Below are positions 11,530-25,300 of a DNA stretch of 64,000 nucleotides, piece after piece. Position numbers and translations under genes: made by a program. The notes beneath the pieces were generated by a model. That model did no database searches. It was not told the DNA's origin and was given only the letters and a program-made list of their open reading frames with translations. Every line of letters begins with the position of its first letter. Positions within the stretch are counted from its first letter, which is position 1. The DNA is from Ostrinia nubilalis (Eukaryota; Arthropoda; Insecta; Lepidoptera; Crambidae). The DNA lies in NCBI RefSeq assembly GCF_963855985.1, contig NC_087093.1, positions 17,065,001 through 17,129,000 on the forward strand, given 5' to 3'.

Positions 11530-14184
11530 TTAAGCTGACAGCTTTGCTTGTTTCGCAAAAAAGTTAACATTTTTATTGAAATAACTTTGTGTAGTCTTCT
11601 TTAGACTGTCTTCTTTTGTTAAGATTTGCTTTGGGCCACGATATGCTTCGGATTTGGTTCAATTTATTACTAATTGAGAACTACCAAAGATTCTAAGATG
11701 TTAAGGCTGTAATTTTCTGCCTTGACTCATTGCCGTTATTTAGTCATAAGGACACATATTTAGTAAATACCCTGTAGCCACCGACTAGGTAAGTGATCCA
11801 CTGACTCAAATGTAATACCCACACTTTCATAAAATATAAAATTTTAAAGACTTGAAAGTTTAATTGCCTGGTAAAATAACATTCCTTACCCTTAAGGAAA
11901 TTATGATAATTCAATAATATCTTCAAAACCTCTATACATACTTGTACAGCTTTGCAAATATTTAGATTTGGGTAATAAAAAATATTCTCAATAAGTCAAC
12001 CTCTCCATCACTTGTGTAAACTGTATATACTTACATGTGTATGTATTTACTGGCTTGTAGGCAAAAGGCTCTTGCAATACTTAATTTATGAATTGTTTTT
12101 TTTTCCATTGGTTTAGTTTAGGACAATATCATGAAATTGTGTAAATTTGTGCAATCTTCTTACTGGTTAGTTGCTAAGACAGCCATGGATGATATACTTG
12201 TATGCCAATTTATAAGTTATAAATTCAACTTTCCTATTTAGGCCCATTTCAGGGCACTTGTAACGTAATGGGTGGCACTGCTCAGTTTACTCTTGTTTTT
12301 ATTTTTTCTTCTTCCATTATTATGTGCCACTGTCATGTCTATGTAATTGCCTGTATTTGTGTGATGTCCATTGTAATAAATGTATCTTTCTTTCTAACGT
12401 TCCAAATAGAGCCTGTCTTGCATGGCTATCATTATGCAGATGTGATTAAATACATACCATGAAATAGTTGTGGATTTTGTACTATGCTGCATACATTATT
12501 GATGTTATTGGTGCAAGGATATTCATAAGTCCCCTATTCCATATATCCCCAACATTTCCTCATGAGTAGGAATACTTTAGTAGGGAATTTAGTGCAATGG
12601 TTTGTATAGAGACCCGCCTCCACTTTGGTATAGAAGGCTCATTTTTGCAATAGTGGTTCTTTGGGTGGGGGCAAGTTTCCTTCTGCCGCGCTCTATAAGG
12701 CCCATATCTTCAAAACTATGAGTGGGTGGAGAGTATTAGGGCAAGTGTGGTGTCATTTTCGGCTAATTAAAGGATGGCGAATTCATTTCTAGAAGAAACT
12801 TTTTGCCTTTTAATACAAAAAAATAGAAATATTGAGCAAAATTCACAAAAACCAAAAAGTATTTTTTTAAATGAACGTCGATTACTATTAAACCACTGAA
12901 GATAATCTAATACAAAAATAGGTCCTGAAAGCTACATTTATCAGAATTATAAATATACACCATTATATGGTACCTTTTTCGCAAAAAGTAGGTGAAAAAA
13001 TTTTTCTTCAGGATAGCGGGCGCATTTTACTGCGCATCGGAAAAAAAAATATTTTATCCATTAATTCATACTATTTGGTTCATAAGCAAGTAAGGATTAT
13101 TATTTCAGATTTTATTTAGAGTTGCTAGCATATCAAGCTACAATGATTTGTATTTTATCTTCAATTAATTTTGAACTCTATGTGTGAGACATAAGGTTGA
13201 AAATAGCTTAAATACATTTTAATATAAGTAAGGTAAGAGACCTGGAGACCTGAAATACAGGATTATACTAGTTTAGGCTCCAGTTCACCTAAACAGCGTA
13301 AACAAATGTTGTAATTAACAAATTGTAATTTGTATTTGGTGAAAAATAAAAGTATTTTTATTTATTTAATATTGAAAATATCATAAAAAGAAAGCACAAA
13401 ATAAAGAACTTGAATTTGTCTAAACGTCTAATGATTACTTGGAGATTTTTCGAAGTATCGCCACAGAATACATGTATCGCTACGCTATCAATTGAGAATT
13501 CTAGTAATTCAACTAGAAGTAACAGTTCTAAAGGTGTTGTAATTTTTAAGGTACCCTTCTCAAAGGGTGCAATGGGTCTCAGAACCCTAACAGGACCAAT
13601 ATGCTTCTGCTGTCTGTCGGTTGATGTATTGATTTACTAAGTTTTTGTGTTAATGTTGCGGCTTTATTAATTTCTTGTATGTTACCTTACAACATTTTGT
13701 ATTTGGCGAGGCCTTTATAAATAAGCCTTTATATGCACGGATCACTAAATCCACATGCACATATTAATCAATATCAGAAATCAAAACAAGTTTGTGTAGT
13801 TATACATTTATTTACAACTTACAACTAAACTTACTTAAAGGAAAGTCGTATTCTTTGTGTCCGAACTAAAATATTATGCAAATGACAATAAGTACGTAAA
13901 CCTACTTAATAATAAATTAAAACAATTTACAATATCATATTTCTAGTGTTTACACTAATAGTTCTTATAATAAAGACAATGACTCCTTTTTATGGCACAA
14001 AATGCGTTCATTTTACGTACATAATTACGAGTATTAAAAATATAGTAAAAATAATACGAAAAGTTTCCGATAGTTTCGCACGGAATCATAGTAAATGCAA
14101 AGCAAACAAGAGCAAAGCAAATACAAATGTATTCTACTTATTTATATTGCATGCGTCTATACATTCGAAATAAATAATAATAGG
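11530..14184. other. Intergenic DNA, no gene recognised
   Basis: AT-rich DNA between the collagen-like promoter and the 3' flank of Pvf. Frames are short and none resembles a known domain. The stretch 13240-13370 ends in an AATAAAAG/TATTTATTTATT-like tail that could be the 3' end of a degraded retroelement. Confidence 0.5.
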
Positions 14185-14186
14185 TA

Positions 14187-15589
14187 GGGTAAACCAGAGA
14201 GTGATTGCCCACTGGTAGTGATTGCCCACTTTAAGAATAATATTGTCAGGTGCTGACTTTGAATCACTCTAATTAGATTTGAATTTACTAAGTAGATGGC
14301 TCCGAGATCAACGTACAGTAGATTTAAAATTTACAATAGGAAACACTAAAAAAAAAACAGTTATGGCGGATTTTGTCAAGATGGGTGAAAATGTTACTCA
14401 AACAGGTAAAGACTTTAACAATTTTACTAAGGAATTACTTGCTTAGAGGTTAATTTTTTTTGCAAGTTATTTAATATTCAACTAATGGTGTTTAGTCATG
14501 ATGAAATTATAAGTGTTTTCTCCATTATCAATGAAAATAACTGATAAAATTTGATTTCTAACGGTCATTTTAACGGTGGGTAATCACTGCACGTAAATCT
14601 GTATATTTTTAGTTATTGCCCACCATCATTTCAGTTATTGCCATATGTTAATGAATAGTTATTGCCCAGGGCAATTATTATAATTAGAGTGTTGCCACCA
14701 TGCAGTAGCAGTGTTTAAGTTGCTCATTGCTAGACTTGTTTTGCAATTTACAGGCATAAATATTGAAATAGCTTTTAATGTTTCATTTTCAGTATGCCAA
14801 AGACTTCAAAAGTTCAATATAGCATAGAAAATTTGCAAAAAGCGATCGAAGCTGTACAAGATGTATCCAACAAATTATCTACAAGATAAATTTCTGAAAA
14901 ATATGGCTTGGCTTGAAAAAAATGATAAAAATTTAAACGCAAATACAAAAAATGAAAATCCCACGTTAAATCTACTAGTGAAAATGTTAATTGTAAGGAA
15001 ATAGATACAACTTTAGGGAAGAATAACCAACAGCTAATTGAATATTCTGAGCAACCACTTGAACTGATATAAAAGAAGATAAAAAAATAAATACATATAA
15101 AATTCAAATTTTTGCGTCATCTATGTTTTGAAGTAGATGATTCTGTCTCTACAGATTCTGACTCATCAACATCAGCTCAAGAAATATTTGATAATATGTA
15201 GTTAATAAGGCCAAACGCAATTTATTTTGAAATTTTGAAGACTGTACTACTAGAATTGAAGTTTATTGTTTTGTTTTGTTTATTTAAAGCCTATTTTGTC
15301 ATTTTAAAATTGATTATTTTGTTTTAAGATAATGGGCAATTACTGTGCTTTGATGTGGGCAATTAGTGTAAGTAATGGGCAATGACTGTACTTTTTGGAG
15401 GATTTTAAATTTATTTCAATATTTTCTAAGTTACGTAAGTTTTAACTAAAAACTGTTAATATTCTGTTTAACAGTTTATTGAGTTATAAGAAAAAAGTCA
15501 TAAATGGTCGATAATTAAAATACTTTCTTTAATTTTTCATCTCAAAACGTTTGAAATGATTAAGTGGGCAATAGCTATACGGTTTACCC
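14187..15589 (+). mobile_element. Degenerate pogo/Tigger-like DNA transposon
   Basis: The ends are inverted copies, GGGTAAACC at the left and GGTTTACCC at the right, each flanked by TA (14185-14186 and 15590-15591), the target duplicated by Tc1/mariner/pogo elements. Near 14793 a frame starts MPKTSKVQYSIENLQKAIEA and runs into a stop after a few tens of codons, with ISEKYG after it. This matches the N-terminal Psq-type helix-turn-helix of pogo transposases. No DDE domain was seen, so the copy is dead. The ends also carry repeats of a short motif around TTGCCCA. Confidence 0.7.
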
Positions 15590-16028
15590 TACTTAGATAA
15601 TAAGTAGGCAAATAGCAAAAGTTTTATAAATTAGCGATTCAAGATCGTCGAATTTTTGTTGTTGTAGAATTTTTTTTACATTTGTATAAAATGCTTGAAA
15701 AATTACAATCTATGTCTTCTAGCCTTGAATTTCAATCTTATTCGTAGGTACATCCAAAGCAAGGAACTGGTAAATCATTATTCTACTAAAGGCGTAGGTA
15801 GATACCATACATTTTAAATAACAATTGTAGAGGCAATACATATGCTTGACTTAATATTTTTCAATAAGGTAAATAAATATCCGCGCCACTGTTATTACAC
15901 GAAATGTTTGAAGAAGGTAGGTATTTAATTATCTTTATTAAAGCAAAGACGACTGTTATTTTTTATACGCACTTTTTCAACTGCCGGCACGTTCGAAATA
16001 CTGAACATAGATATTGTTCAGATGTCTA

Positions 16029-16260
16029 GGGTAAGGTGGGGCACAATGTTACACGGGGTACAATGTTACGATGCATATTTCTCCTTCCCTTTCTATTAGT
16101 TGTATGATGTTGGTATACACACACGTTTGTCAAGCTCATAAGAGCTGAACTGAGCTGAGAAGCTGAACTGAGCCGCTGAACATCATACAACTATAGAAAG
16201 GGACGGAGAAATATGCATTGTAACATTGTACCCCTTGTAACATTGTGCCCCACCTTACCC
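16029..16260. mobile_element. Foldback MITE with TA target site, 232 bp
   Basis: Two long inverted arms, left GGGTAAGGTGGGGCACAATG and right its complement, with TA on both sides (16027-16028 and 16261-16262). The arms are about 65 bp with few mismatches. It lies about 100 bp past the Pvf stop codon and may fall in its 3' UTR. The terminal GGGTAA resembles the end of the pogo-like element at 14187. Confidence 0.8.
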
Positions 16261-16364
16261 TACTGCTAGCAATCCAGAAAACATTGCGTAACGCGGTCAT
16301 AAGTATTTTATCATCCCCATTCATTAAAAAGTGTTAAGATTCAATGTTCAGCAGTATTTTGGGT

Positions 16365-19300
16365 CTAATCGCTAGGCCTCTCGGTTGCCCTGGCCCTGTG
16401 GTGGTAGCGGGTCCGCCTGTATCGCCGCTGCGGGCATTTGCCGAGGCTCTTCTCGTAGGCGCCGTACTCGCAAGCTGGAGTGTTGCAGTCGCCGTGGATG
16501 ATGCAGACTCGGTCCCGCATGCTGAAGTGCTCGCGGCCGCGCGCTTGCGATAGACAGTCGCGGCGGCGCGTCGCGTCGGGCCACTCGCACACGCAGGAAC
16601 AGATGCCGTCGTTCAGAGGCCGCGCCAGGAATAACGTGGGGCAGGTGCACCTGGAACAATGGGGCAATATAAGATTTTAAACTTTTGCGTTCCATTATTT
16701 TGGAATTTAAGTCGCGTCTCAAACAGGTGAGTGTGTGGTCACCACGGCTGTAGCAACAGCTGAAACATTAAGCTGTAAGCTGCAACAGCTTACTCAATTT
16801 CTATGGTAGTATGTTTTGTAGATTCGTATTTACTTCTTGTCTTTTCACAGTGATGCTCATTTTATTTTTACCAAATGTGATGAAAATATCTTTGTTGTGG
16901 AGTGCGTTTAACCAACCGATCGAATCATACATTGTTCGCTTACAGCCATTCTCCCAGCTAGACATGGTGATGGACTCTTTCTCGTTTCTTCAGCTTGAAA
17001 GCTATCAATCTCTAGACTGCTGGATTTGATACTAGGATAAGAATCATGCTGCTAATGTTTCTTATGCGTCTGATTGTCAAAGCTGTATCGTGATACATCA
17101 AGGCGTGTATATCTCTATACATACGTTACCTCCGTAACTGCGGCGGCGGGGTGTGGTCCTCCCTGACAGACAGATGAGGCTCTTCAGTCCCGGCGCGCCA
17201 GTCGTTCTGCCTCTGCTGACTATTGGAAGGCCGGGAGGATTGTGTCGTGATATATCAAAGCGTGTATATCTCTATACATACGTTACCTCCACAACTCCGG
17301 AGGTGTGGTCCTCCCTTACGGGCAAGTGAGCCTCCTCGGTCTTCTGGAATTCTCCTCCTTGGATTCTGCCTCTTCTGGAACTGTTGGAAGTCCCGGGAGG
17401 ATTGTGTCGTGATATATCATAGCGTGTATATCTCTATACATACGTTACCTCTGCAACTGAGGCGGTGCGGTGTGGTCCTCCCTGACAGACAGATGAGGCT
17501 CCTCGGTCCCGGCGCGCCAGTCGTTCTGCCTCTACTGACTATTGCAAGGCCGGGAGGATTGTGTCGTGATACATCAAAGCGTGTATATCTCTATACATAC
17601 GTTACCTCCGCAACTGCGGCGGCGCGGTGTGGTCCTCCCTGGCGCTTGACAGGTGAGGCTCCTCGGTCCCGGCGCGCCAGTCGTTCTGCCTCTCTTGTGA
17701 CTCTTCGGACGCTCGGACTATCTGCTTCGGTAGTTCTTGCTGAAAATGTAACGGTTGTTAAGGAATATGCTGCAAAAGTCAGGAATTGTCGTGGTCTTGA
17801 AGTAAACTTTATTTGCTGTCCAGGTAGGTAGGTTCCTACAGGAACTAGTAGGCTCCTGGACAGTAGGAACAGCTCCTTTATCTTGTTGCGTGGTTGCATT
17901 TATGAATGTTCAGGTTTTCAAAAATTGTTATGAGGTGTTAGCGTATAAGCTCCTGAATTTGTTACCAGATGATTACCATAGCTATAAGAAAATCGTAAAC
18001 ATATTTTTGGACTATGCAGACAAGGGACTCAAGCTTCTGCTCCTCATTTTAGAAAAAGTTGGAACTTACGTCTATTCTCGTGCGCACAGTGGTCTGCAGC
18101 GTGTCTCGAGAGACGCACGCGCAGCTCGTGTGGTTGAAGAACAGCATGCGCGCAATGCTGCGGTTGCCGTCTGCTTTTTGCAGCTGAAAAATAATTTTGG
18201 TCTGTTAATAAACCAGAAAAAAATGTGCTACCTCGACAAAAGAAAATGCAAGGGATCACGTGATCGGAAATCGTTATGATTAGTGGATTTACTAATAAAA
18301 ACCTTTGATGAAGTTCTTTAACATAGAAACGGCTCATCAAGTTTTCTTGCAAAACTTATTTGAAGTGGCTACGATAATGCTCATGTTAACTTTCTGATTG
18401 GTGCCTAAGGGGAAAGAGACATAAATCGTCAATAAGAAGTATGTCTATAACACAATTCTTCTTCGAGTTCGACGTTACACTCTGGACAGAGTGGTCGTGG
18501 TTGTCACACCTGGTTGGGTTATACGAGTTACCTTCTTTCTTTCTTTCTTTCTTTTCAGCCAAATGACGTCCACTGCTGGACAAAGGCCTCCCCCAAGGTT
18601 TTCCACAATGAACGGTCCTGCGCTGCCCGCATCCAGGCTCTTCCCGCGACCTTTACCAGATCGTCGGTCCACCTAGTAGGAGGCCTGCCCACGCTACGTC
18701 TTCCAGCCCGTGGTCGCCACTCGAGAACTTTCCTGCCCCAACGGCCATCGTCTCTACGAGCTATGTGCCCCGCCCACTGCCACTTGATTTTAGCAATTCT
18801 GCGAGCTATGTCGGTTACTTTGGTTCTCCTGCGGATCTCCTCATACGAGTTACCTACTTTTAAAGAACTTTGAAGCTACTCACATAGAAGGGCAGCGCGA
18901 CGTATTTGCCAGCGACTGGCGCACACACCTCCGCCTCGTCGTAGCAGCAGCCGGAGTCGGGCGCGCAGCGATGCAGCTGTACGCATGGTGGCATGTATCT
19001 GAAGACAATAGAGTACAATTTAGTCTGAGAAGATGTCCCTTCTGTTATCCTAAGAGTCTTGAGTGAGCAAGATTTGAACTGATTGGATAATTAAATAGAA
19101 AGAGCCATGAACAGATTAAGGAACGACATTGAAGAAATTTACAATGGATCGTAATGAAATCATAATAATAATATCTACCCGTTCCGTTGAGTGAGGTTAT
19201 CCCTAGATCCCCATTCAATAGAAGAAGACTAAATGGAACAATCTCCAAACTTCATGCAAGACTGGTCGCCGAGCACGTAGAATTTTGTCCAATGACCCCA

Positions 19301-22300
19301 AGCTACCCATCCTTATCGCTCGCGCGTAATTATATTGCTGTTGCGACTGGGCGGCCGCAGTGAGTGTGCGAGCGCGACAGCAACATAATTACGCGCGAGC
19401 GATAAGGATGGGTAGCTTGGGCTCATTGGACAAAATTCTACGTGCTCAGAGACCGGGCTTTAGTAAGTTAAAATTTATTTGATGACTCACACGATGTTGG
19501 CAGCAGGCGCCAGCTGCCGCACCGTGAGCCAGCGCGGCTGCGGCTCCGAGCACTTGCCCGCCTTCACCACGGCCGCTATGTTCGCGTACGTGGCTTTGCG
19601 CAGCGCCAGACGCTCCACCGCCGTCAGGGTCGCTGGAATATTGGGAAAGACACATTATAGCTATGACGCAATTTGTTATGGGATGAAAATATAAACGCAT
19701 GAGAATAACTCACATCGTTTATAATGCGACTTTGCCAGCAGGGAAAACAGTAGTGTAAGGCAAATGTCACTCACCTTCTCATTATGATCAACAACAACAT
19801 CATTTATGCAAGTGTTTATTGAATAGGAATTTAAAACCGTGACGGTCATTTTTTTATCAAGGAGATATCCATCTTGTCATTCTAGCTAACCGATAATAAA
19901 GGTACATTTTGCCATGAAACGTGTTAAGCTTTAACCACACCAACGCGTGCAGATCGCCATCGCCGGCGCGATCAAAGGCCAATGACAGGGAGAGATCGTG
20001 TGACCAGCCAGTACGGCTGATATATTCTACAATGTCACATTAGTTTCTATAGTCTGGTCCGTGAGCACGTAGAATTTTGTCCAATGACCCCAAGCTACCC
20101 ATCCTTATCGCTCGCACGGAATTATATTGCTGTCGCGACTGTGCGACGGGCGCCCGCAGTGAGTGTGCGAGCGCGACAGCAACATAATTACCCGCGAGCG
20201 ATAAGGATGGGTAGCTTGGGGTCATTGGACAAAATTCTACGTGCTCACGGACCAGGCTTGAGTGCCTATACTGACTAGGAACTCGAATTATGGCAGTAAT
20301 ACTTACAATCATCAAGTATCCTAGGCCGTTCCTTAGTGGCAGCGATGGGGTCGACGGCGGATATGACGGTCTCCCGGTAGCCTGGTCCCAGCCTGGTGAT
20401 GGCGGAGGGTGTCACGACCCCCGGCCGGGCCGTGGAGGCGCTCTCCATCTCTTCGTCTTGGTACTGGTCCCAGTCGATGGGGTCGTCGCCTTCTTCCTGG
20501 AAACGATCAGATGGTTATTGATATTTAAACTAATATTATACCAGTAGTTATTTCCTAGAAGGAAGAGTAAAGAATGTATTTACTTAATAGTTACAGGTAC
20601 AGTTAAGAGTCCTGCAAGCATATCACAGAAAAAGTAATTGCCATTGACAGTCGTAGTCAGCTCCTCTTTCAGGTTGATTTAATTTATAAATTGAAAGAAT
20701 TAAAAACAGGGTAGCAAGATGTACATTTCTATAAACACGCTACAAATAAAACGCGCTAATCTTAGATCGAATGGCGAGTATGCCAATAGCGAGACAAAAT
20801 AATGTACCGCAACTTATGCTGTGCTCGCAGCTTAGCAAAGCAAACTCCAAGTATCGGCAGTGATGTAATTACAGAACAATTCCTTGTAGAGACCAGTCAG
20901 TGTGCAAGAATGCGTCGGGCCGGGACTCGAACGGGCGCCGAGAATAGCCGCTATTTCGAGAGCGCCTGCTTCTCCTCAGCGCCCTAACCGATCGATTGGA
21001 CACTGGTTCCCAAAGGTTAGATATAACTTTTGGAAGAGTCAAGCCGAGATAGACACCGAAATTATCAATTTTCTCAAAATTAGGAGGAAGTTCATCTTTA
21101 GTTTCGAACATTTCCTATGTTTTTCTGATTAGTTTCGTTGCGGGTCTAATGACACGGGTTTAACTTTACCCTGGGAGAAACTTTCATTGGTTGAGTTTAT
21201 TGGCGGTCAAGCTGTAGATCTTGGCTACTCCGAAGCTGCGGCGGGAATTTGAAAGTTCGTAAAAGAACTTATTTGAAAGATAAGGCTGGGCAAAAGAAAG
21301 GATCTCCTTATTGGAACCCAAGTCACGTCAAGGTCTGGCGTGGGAGTCTTTTTGTGTTATTTTCATACAAAAAATTTGCAATTATTTGTTAAGTGTTGTT
21401 TTAACGCTGTTTAAAGTTTGGGAACTACTGAGGAGATCGATTTGGAGTGCGATTGAACTTGTCTTTGATCTATTCCCGGCGCTGATTGAAGTTTTATTGC
21501 CCAGATAGCGCGATGGCTTGTTTAACTTTACTAGATAAACATTCAGTAGTTGATTACATTTTATTCATTTCTTGATTGATGCGAGACGCGAGAGATGACG
21601 CAAATAGTTCCAGATATGATATTGGGGAGTAGTTTTATATGGCAACTTGTCTTGGGTACTAGATCTTTAGGTAGGGACGTAGGTACTTATTTCGTTAGTG
21701 GGCCGGATATTCGATTAAAACTCAATATTTATTTATGAGAAAAACACCAGTAGCCTTATAGCAATATACCAACTCAAGAAGGTTTTAAGTTACCTTGTAA
21801 GAATGAAATCGAAAATTCTCAAAGGCAGGTAACATATTAAAATCATAATTATCATTATTATGATAAAAGTATGAATGGGTATTAACAATAAAAATATTTT
21901 CCATACAAATCACTAAACATAAGAGAAAGAATGTTAAAGAACTTACGTATTCAATTTACTTACTTATTGCGTCAAGATTGCTACATGCGCAAGAGTCGCG
22001 CGGCCGTTGTCTCTACCGTATCATCACTCGCTTTGTTATCCAATGATATTTAGATAATGTAAAAAAAATGTGTTAGCTGGTACTAATCAAATGGGGGAAA
22101 AAAGTTCTAATGAACGCTTATTTAGGTTACGTTATTATTATCATAAAACAAATGAAGCTACATCAAAGTAGACCGTCAAGCTGACTGTGAAAACTATTCA
22201 GGTATTTTCTTGCTCCCACAGTAAATCATAGTATCAATGAATGCCTCCAACTCCATAAATATGGCACACATAAAATCTAGACGTCTGTCTGTATACAAAT

Positions 22301-25300
22301 CTTGTGGTTTTATTAAAATAAAACGGAAGTCTGCGCGGGCGCAGGGATAATGTCACGCTCCTGGCGCAAACGACACGTAATTGAGGCTAGGGTTGCCAAA
22401 CACAAGATTTAATTTAAATACGAGTAATTACTATAAGTATTAGTCTTTTTCAACTAGGATAAATTATATGACGTTTAGAGTTTGATAGTTACAGAGATGG
22501 TTAAATAATAATTCCTATCTACTCATCTATCGATTTTCTCCAAGAGTCAATAGTACCTACTGTAATAGTATCTTTGTAACAATCGCCATTAAATACGCTG
22601 CGCTATTTATATTAGAGTCAGAGTGGACTTCAACTTTACTAATCCTCATTTTTGGCCTTGGACTTATCGGCTGAACCATTTAAGAACCTAGTAGTGCAGC
22701 GGAGCAAATTTTACAGGAGAGCGAAAAAACGCATTTTCATTTGCCCTGCTAAGATGCTTAAAGATTTGGATAACTTCCGATGTTTATATTAAAGATTAGT
22801 TACTAAAGTATACTTTATGGAATAAAAGAATATATTTAGTTAAAAATTGCAAGTTTTATGCTCTTTACTAACACTAAAAATTATTTTTTTGACAAAAGTG
22901 CCTCGTAAAAATCAAAATCAAAATCGAATATGAATCAGTACTCATGTAGTCCCCAGATTTTGATATGGTTATCGAGTGTCAGCCAACAGAACTCGAAATA
23001 ATATTTAAATTACAGTAGCATTTTACCTCTAGTAAGTCACATTGACCATTTTGAAACCTAGTAAGTCCATGCACTTACTAGGTTTTAAATGGTCATTGTA
23101 ACTTGCTAGGTTTTGATAATGGTTTTTGCAGATTTGAATTGGACTTACTAGGTTTTTAGCAACGCGTTTCTCCGGTGTTAAGTGTAATAGAGCGATTTCT
23201 GTCTTCACATCCTGTGGAGACCTTAATTCTAAGGTGATTTATGACAAAAAACGAAAATCTGAAAAAGTGTCCCTTACTAGGTTCTTAAATGGTTCAGCCG
23301 TTATGGTAGATACGATTTATCTACGAAAGTCAGGAATGAATGACTGACCTTTACAAGTAGGGTATGCATCAAGGCTGTTAAGCATAAGGAAGTCTTCAGA
23401 TATTATTCTAAAGCTACAACCCTAATATGAATGCGCGCGAGTCGATCACGACAATAATCGCTGGCTCAGACCTGGGGATGGGCAAAGTGATTTGTTGGAC
23501 AATTCATATAATTGTCAAGGCTCAGTAAAAAACTAATTCGTTCCGAGAAGCTGTTCACACCACTGGATTGTTGGACAATTATTTTAAAATTGGATACAGT
23601 GTGGAAAAAGTGTCTGCAGTTAAATGCGTTTTGTTTTTCATAATAAACAATTAATATTTATTGTGATTGCGAGTGGATTGATCTACACGGACTTTGATCT
23701 CTGTATTATCACTGAATTTATAGAAGTCGTAGAGGTACTTATTCTAGGTACGAGTATCTGGGTTGGACCTGTTAACACAATCATTACACCCAATACAGTG
23801 ATAACTATTACTACAATAACTAGTGAGTTATCGAAAATTACTGCCTTGAAAATTATGATGCATCATTTTACATACATTCAACTCTTTTACTAGTTATTTA
23901 CAACTCGACTGACGTAACCTTTGCGAAGTTGCATCACCGCAGGAATCCCGTATCATCTTCCCTGCACGGCAGGTGCAGAGGAAGCGTGCCATTACGTGCA
24001 TGCCTACACACGGCAGTGATGCCTTGTAAGCTCGACGCGAAAGCTTACTGTGTTATCCGAATGTAGAGTTGCAGTGACATAACTTTGTTATACGCAGGCG
24101 ATCGCCTACATTTCACTTATAATTAGAAACGCATTGGGGATTCCCTTTCTAAGACTAGTATTTAAATGGAGCAGTCAATAGTCGAGCTATTTCTTCAAAA
24201 TCATTATAAAATTTTTTGTGAGTGATGATCATCTAATCCAGAAGTGATAGTGTGTAAACCTATACTATACAGTTGATCTCAATCATTCGTTACACTACAT
24301 ATTTCATTTCGGTACATAACTTATTCTGCTATTATAATCAAGCCCTTTCATTTCATACCCATATTGTGGCAGTTAGTGATCGTGGTTGTGAGATGAGGTG
24401 TTATTTGTTGTGGGAGAACGTTTCTCCCCTTCCGTTATGTTACACTTACACACTATATCAGTCTTTCCCAAAGTGGGCGATAACGCCCCCTTGTGGGCTC
24501 TGCAGGCTTAAGGGGGGCGCTAAGAGACCCAGAAAAAAAAATCGGGACGTTGTTGTGTAGAGGCTTGGGAGGCGTCATCTACTAGGAGGACTCTTAGACA
24601 CCGACTGAGCTCGACTCTTGTCTACAAAAATGGGGGGCGCTAAAAAATAATTTATTCTCAAAGTGAGCAGTAGGTAGACTAAATAAGTTTGGGAACCGCT
24701 GCACTATATGATAGTAAATTCTAACATTATCTGGAGTAGGTTTAGGTGATTATGCAACATTGTCAACCTCGTTTGCTCGTCAGGCGTCAAGATAGTGTGT
24801 GATCACCGTGTCCGAAACGACCAGTGGCCGTTACTGCGGTGGCCGTTACAATGTTACAATCCAATCACGGTTAGGCATATCACCACAACAGAAGAAGAGC
24901 CAGTTAGTTAAGGTACCCTTACTTCACGGACTTCACCCATCCCATCTGTCATTCTAAACACTATTTTATACAGACACCAATACTTCACGTTCAGTAACAA
25001 TGAGTATTTAAGTTTAAGTAGTTTTAAGTCTAAAATAGTTAAAAAATATGAGTTATTTATTCATATTCATAGTCCTTTATTATGCCTAAGATTCTTACGA
25101 GACTCCAAATTAAATTGAGTCCAACATGATCTTGATTGAAAAATGTTTCTAAGAGAAAAAAGCTCCAGCTATAGGCCTTCTGTATTTGCTTGAATTATAG
25201 GATCACTACCATGACTTGGGGCAATCAGTAATCACGTCAGAATAATGAATGGGCTGTCCAATGATATTGGCGACGCAAACATTGCTAATCGAAATAAAAT

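Noticed and set aside
16372..16722. Minus-strand Arg-rich frame over the last Pvf exon
   Set aside because: The exon 6 donor leaves two bases, which selects the other frame with the regular Cys pattern and the stop at 16365.
20040..20315. Frames over the foldback element near the Pvf exon 2 donor
   Set aside because: Both strands give similar peptides only because the element is palindromic.
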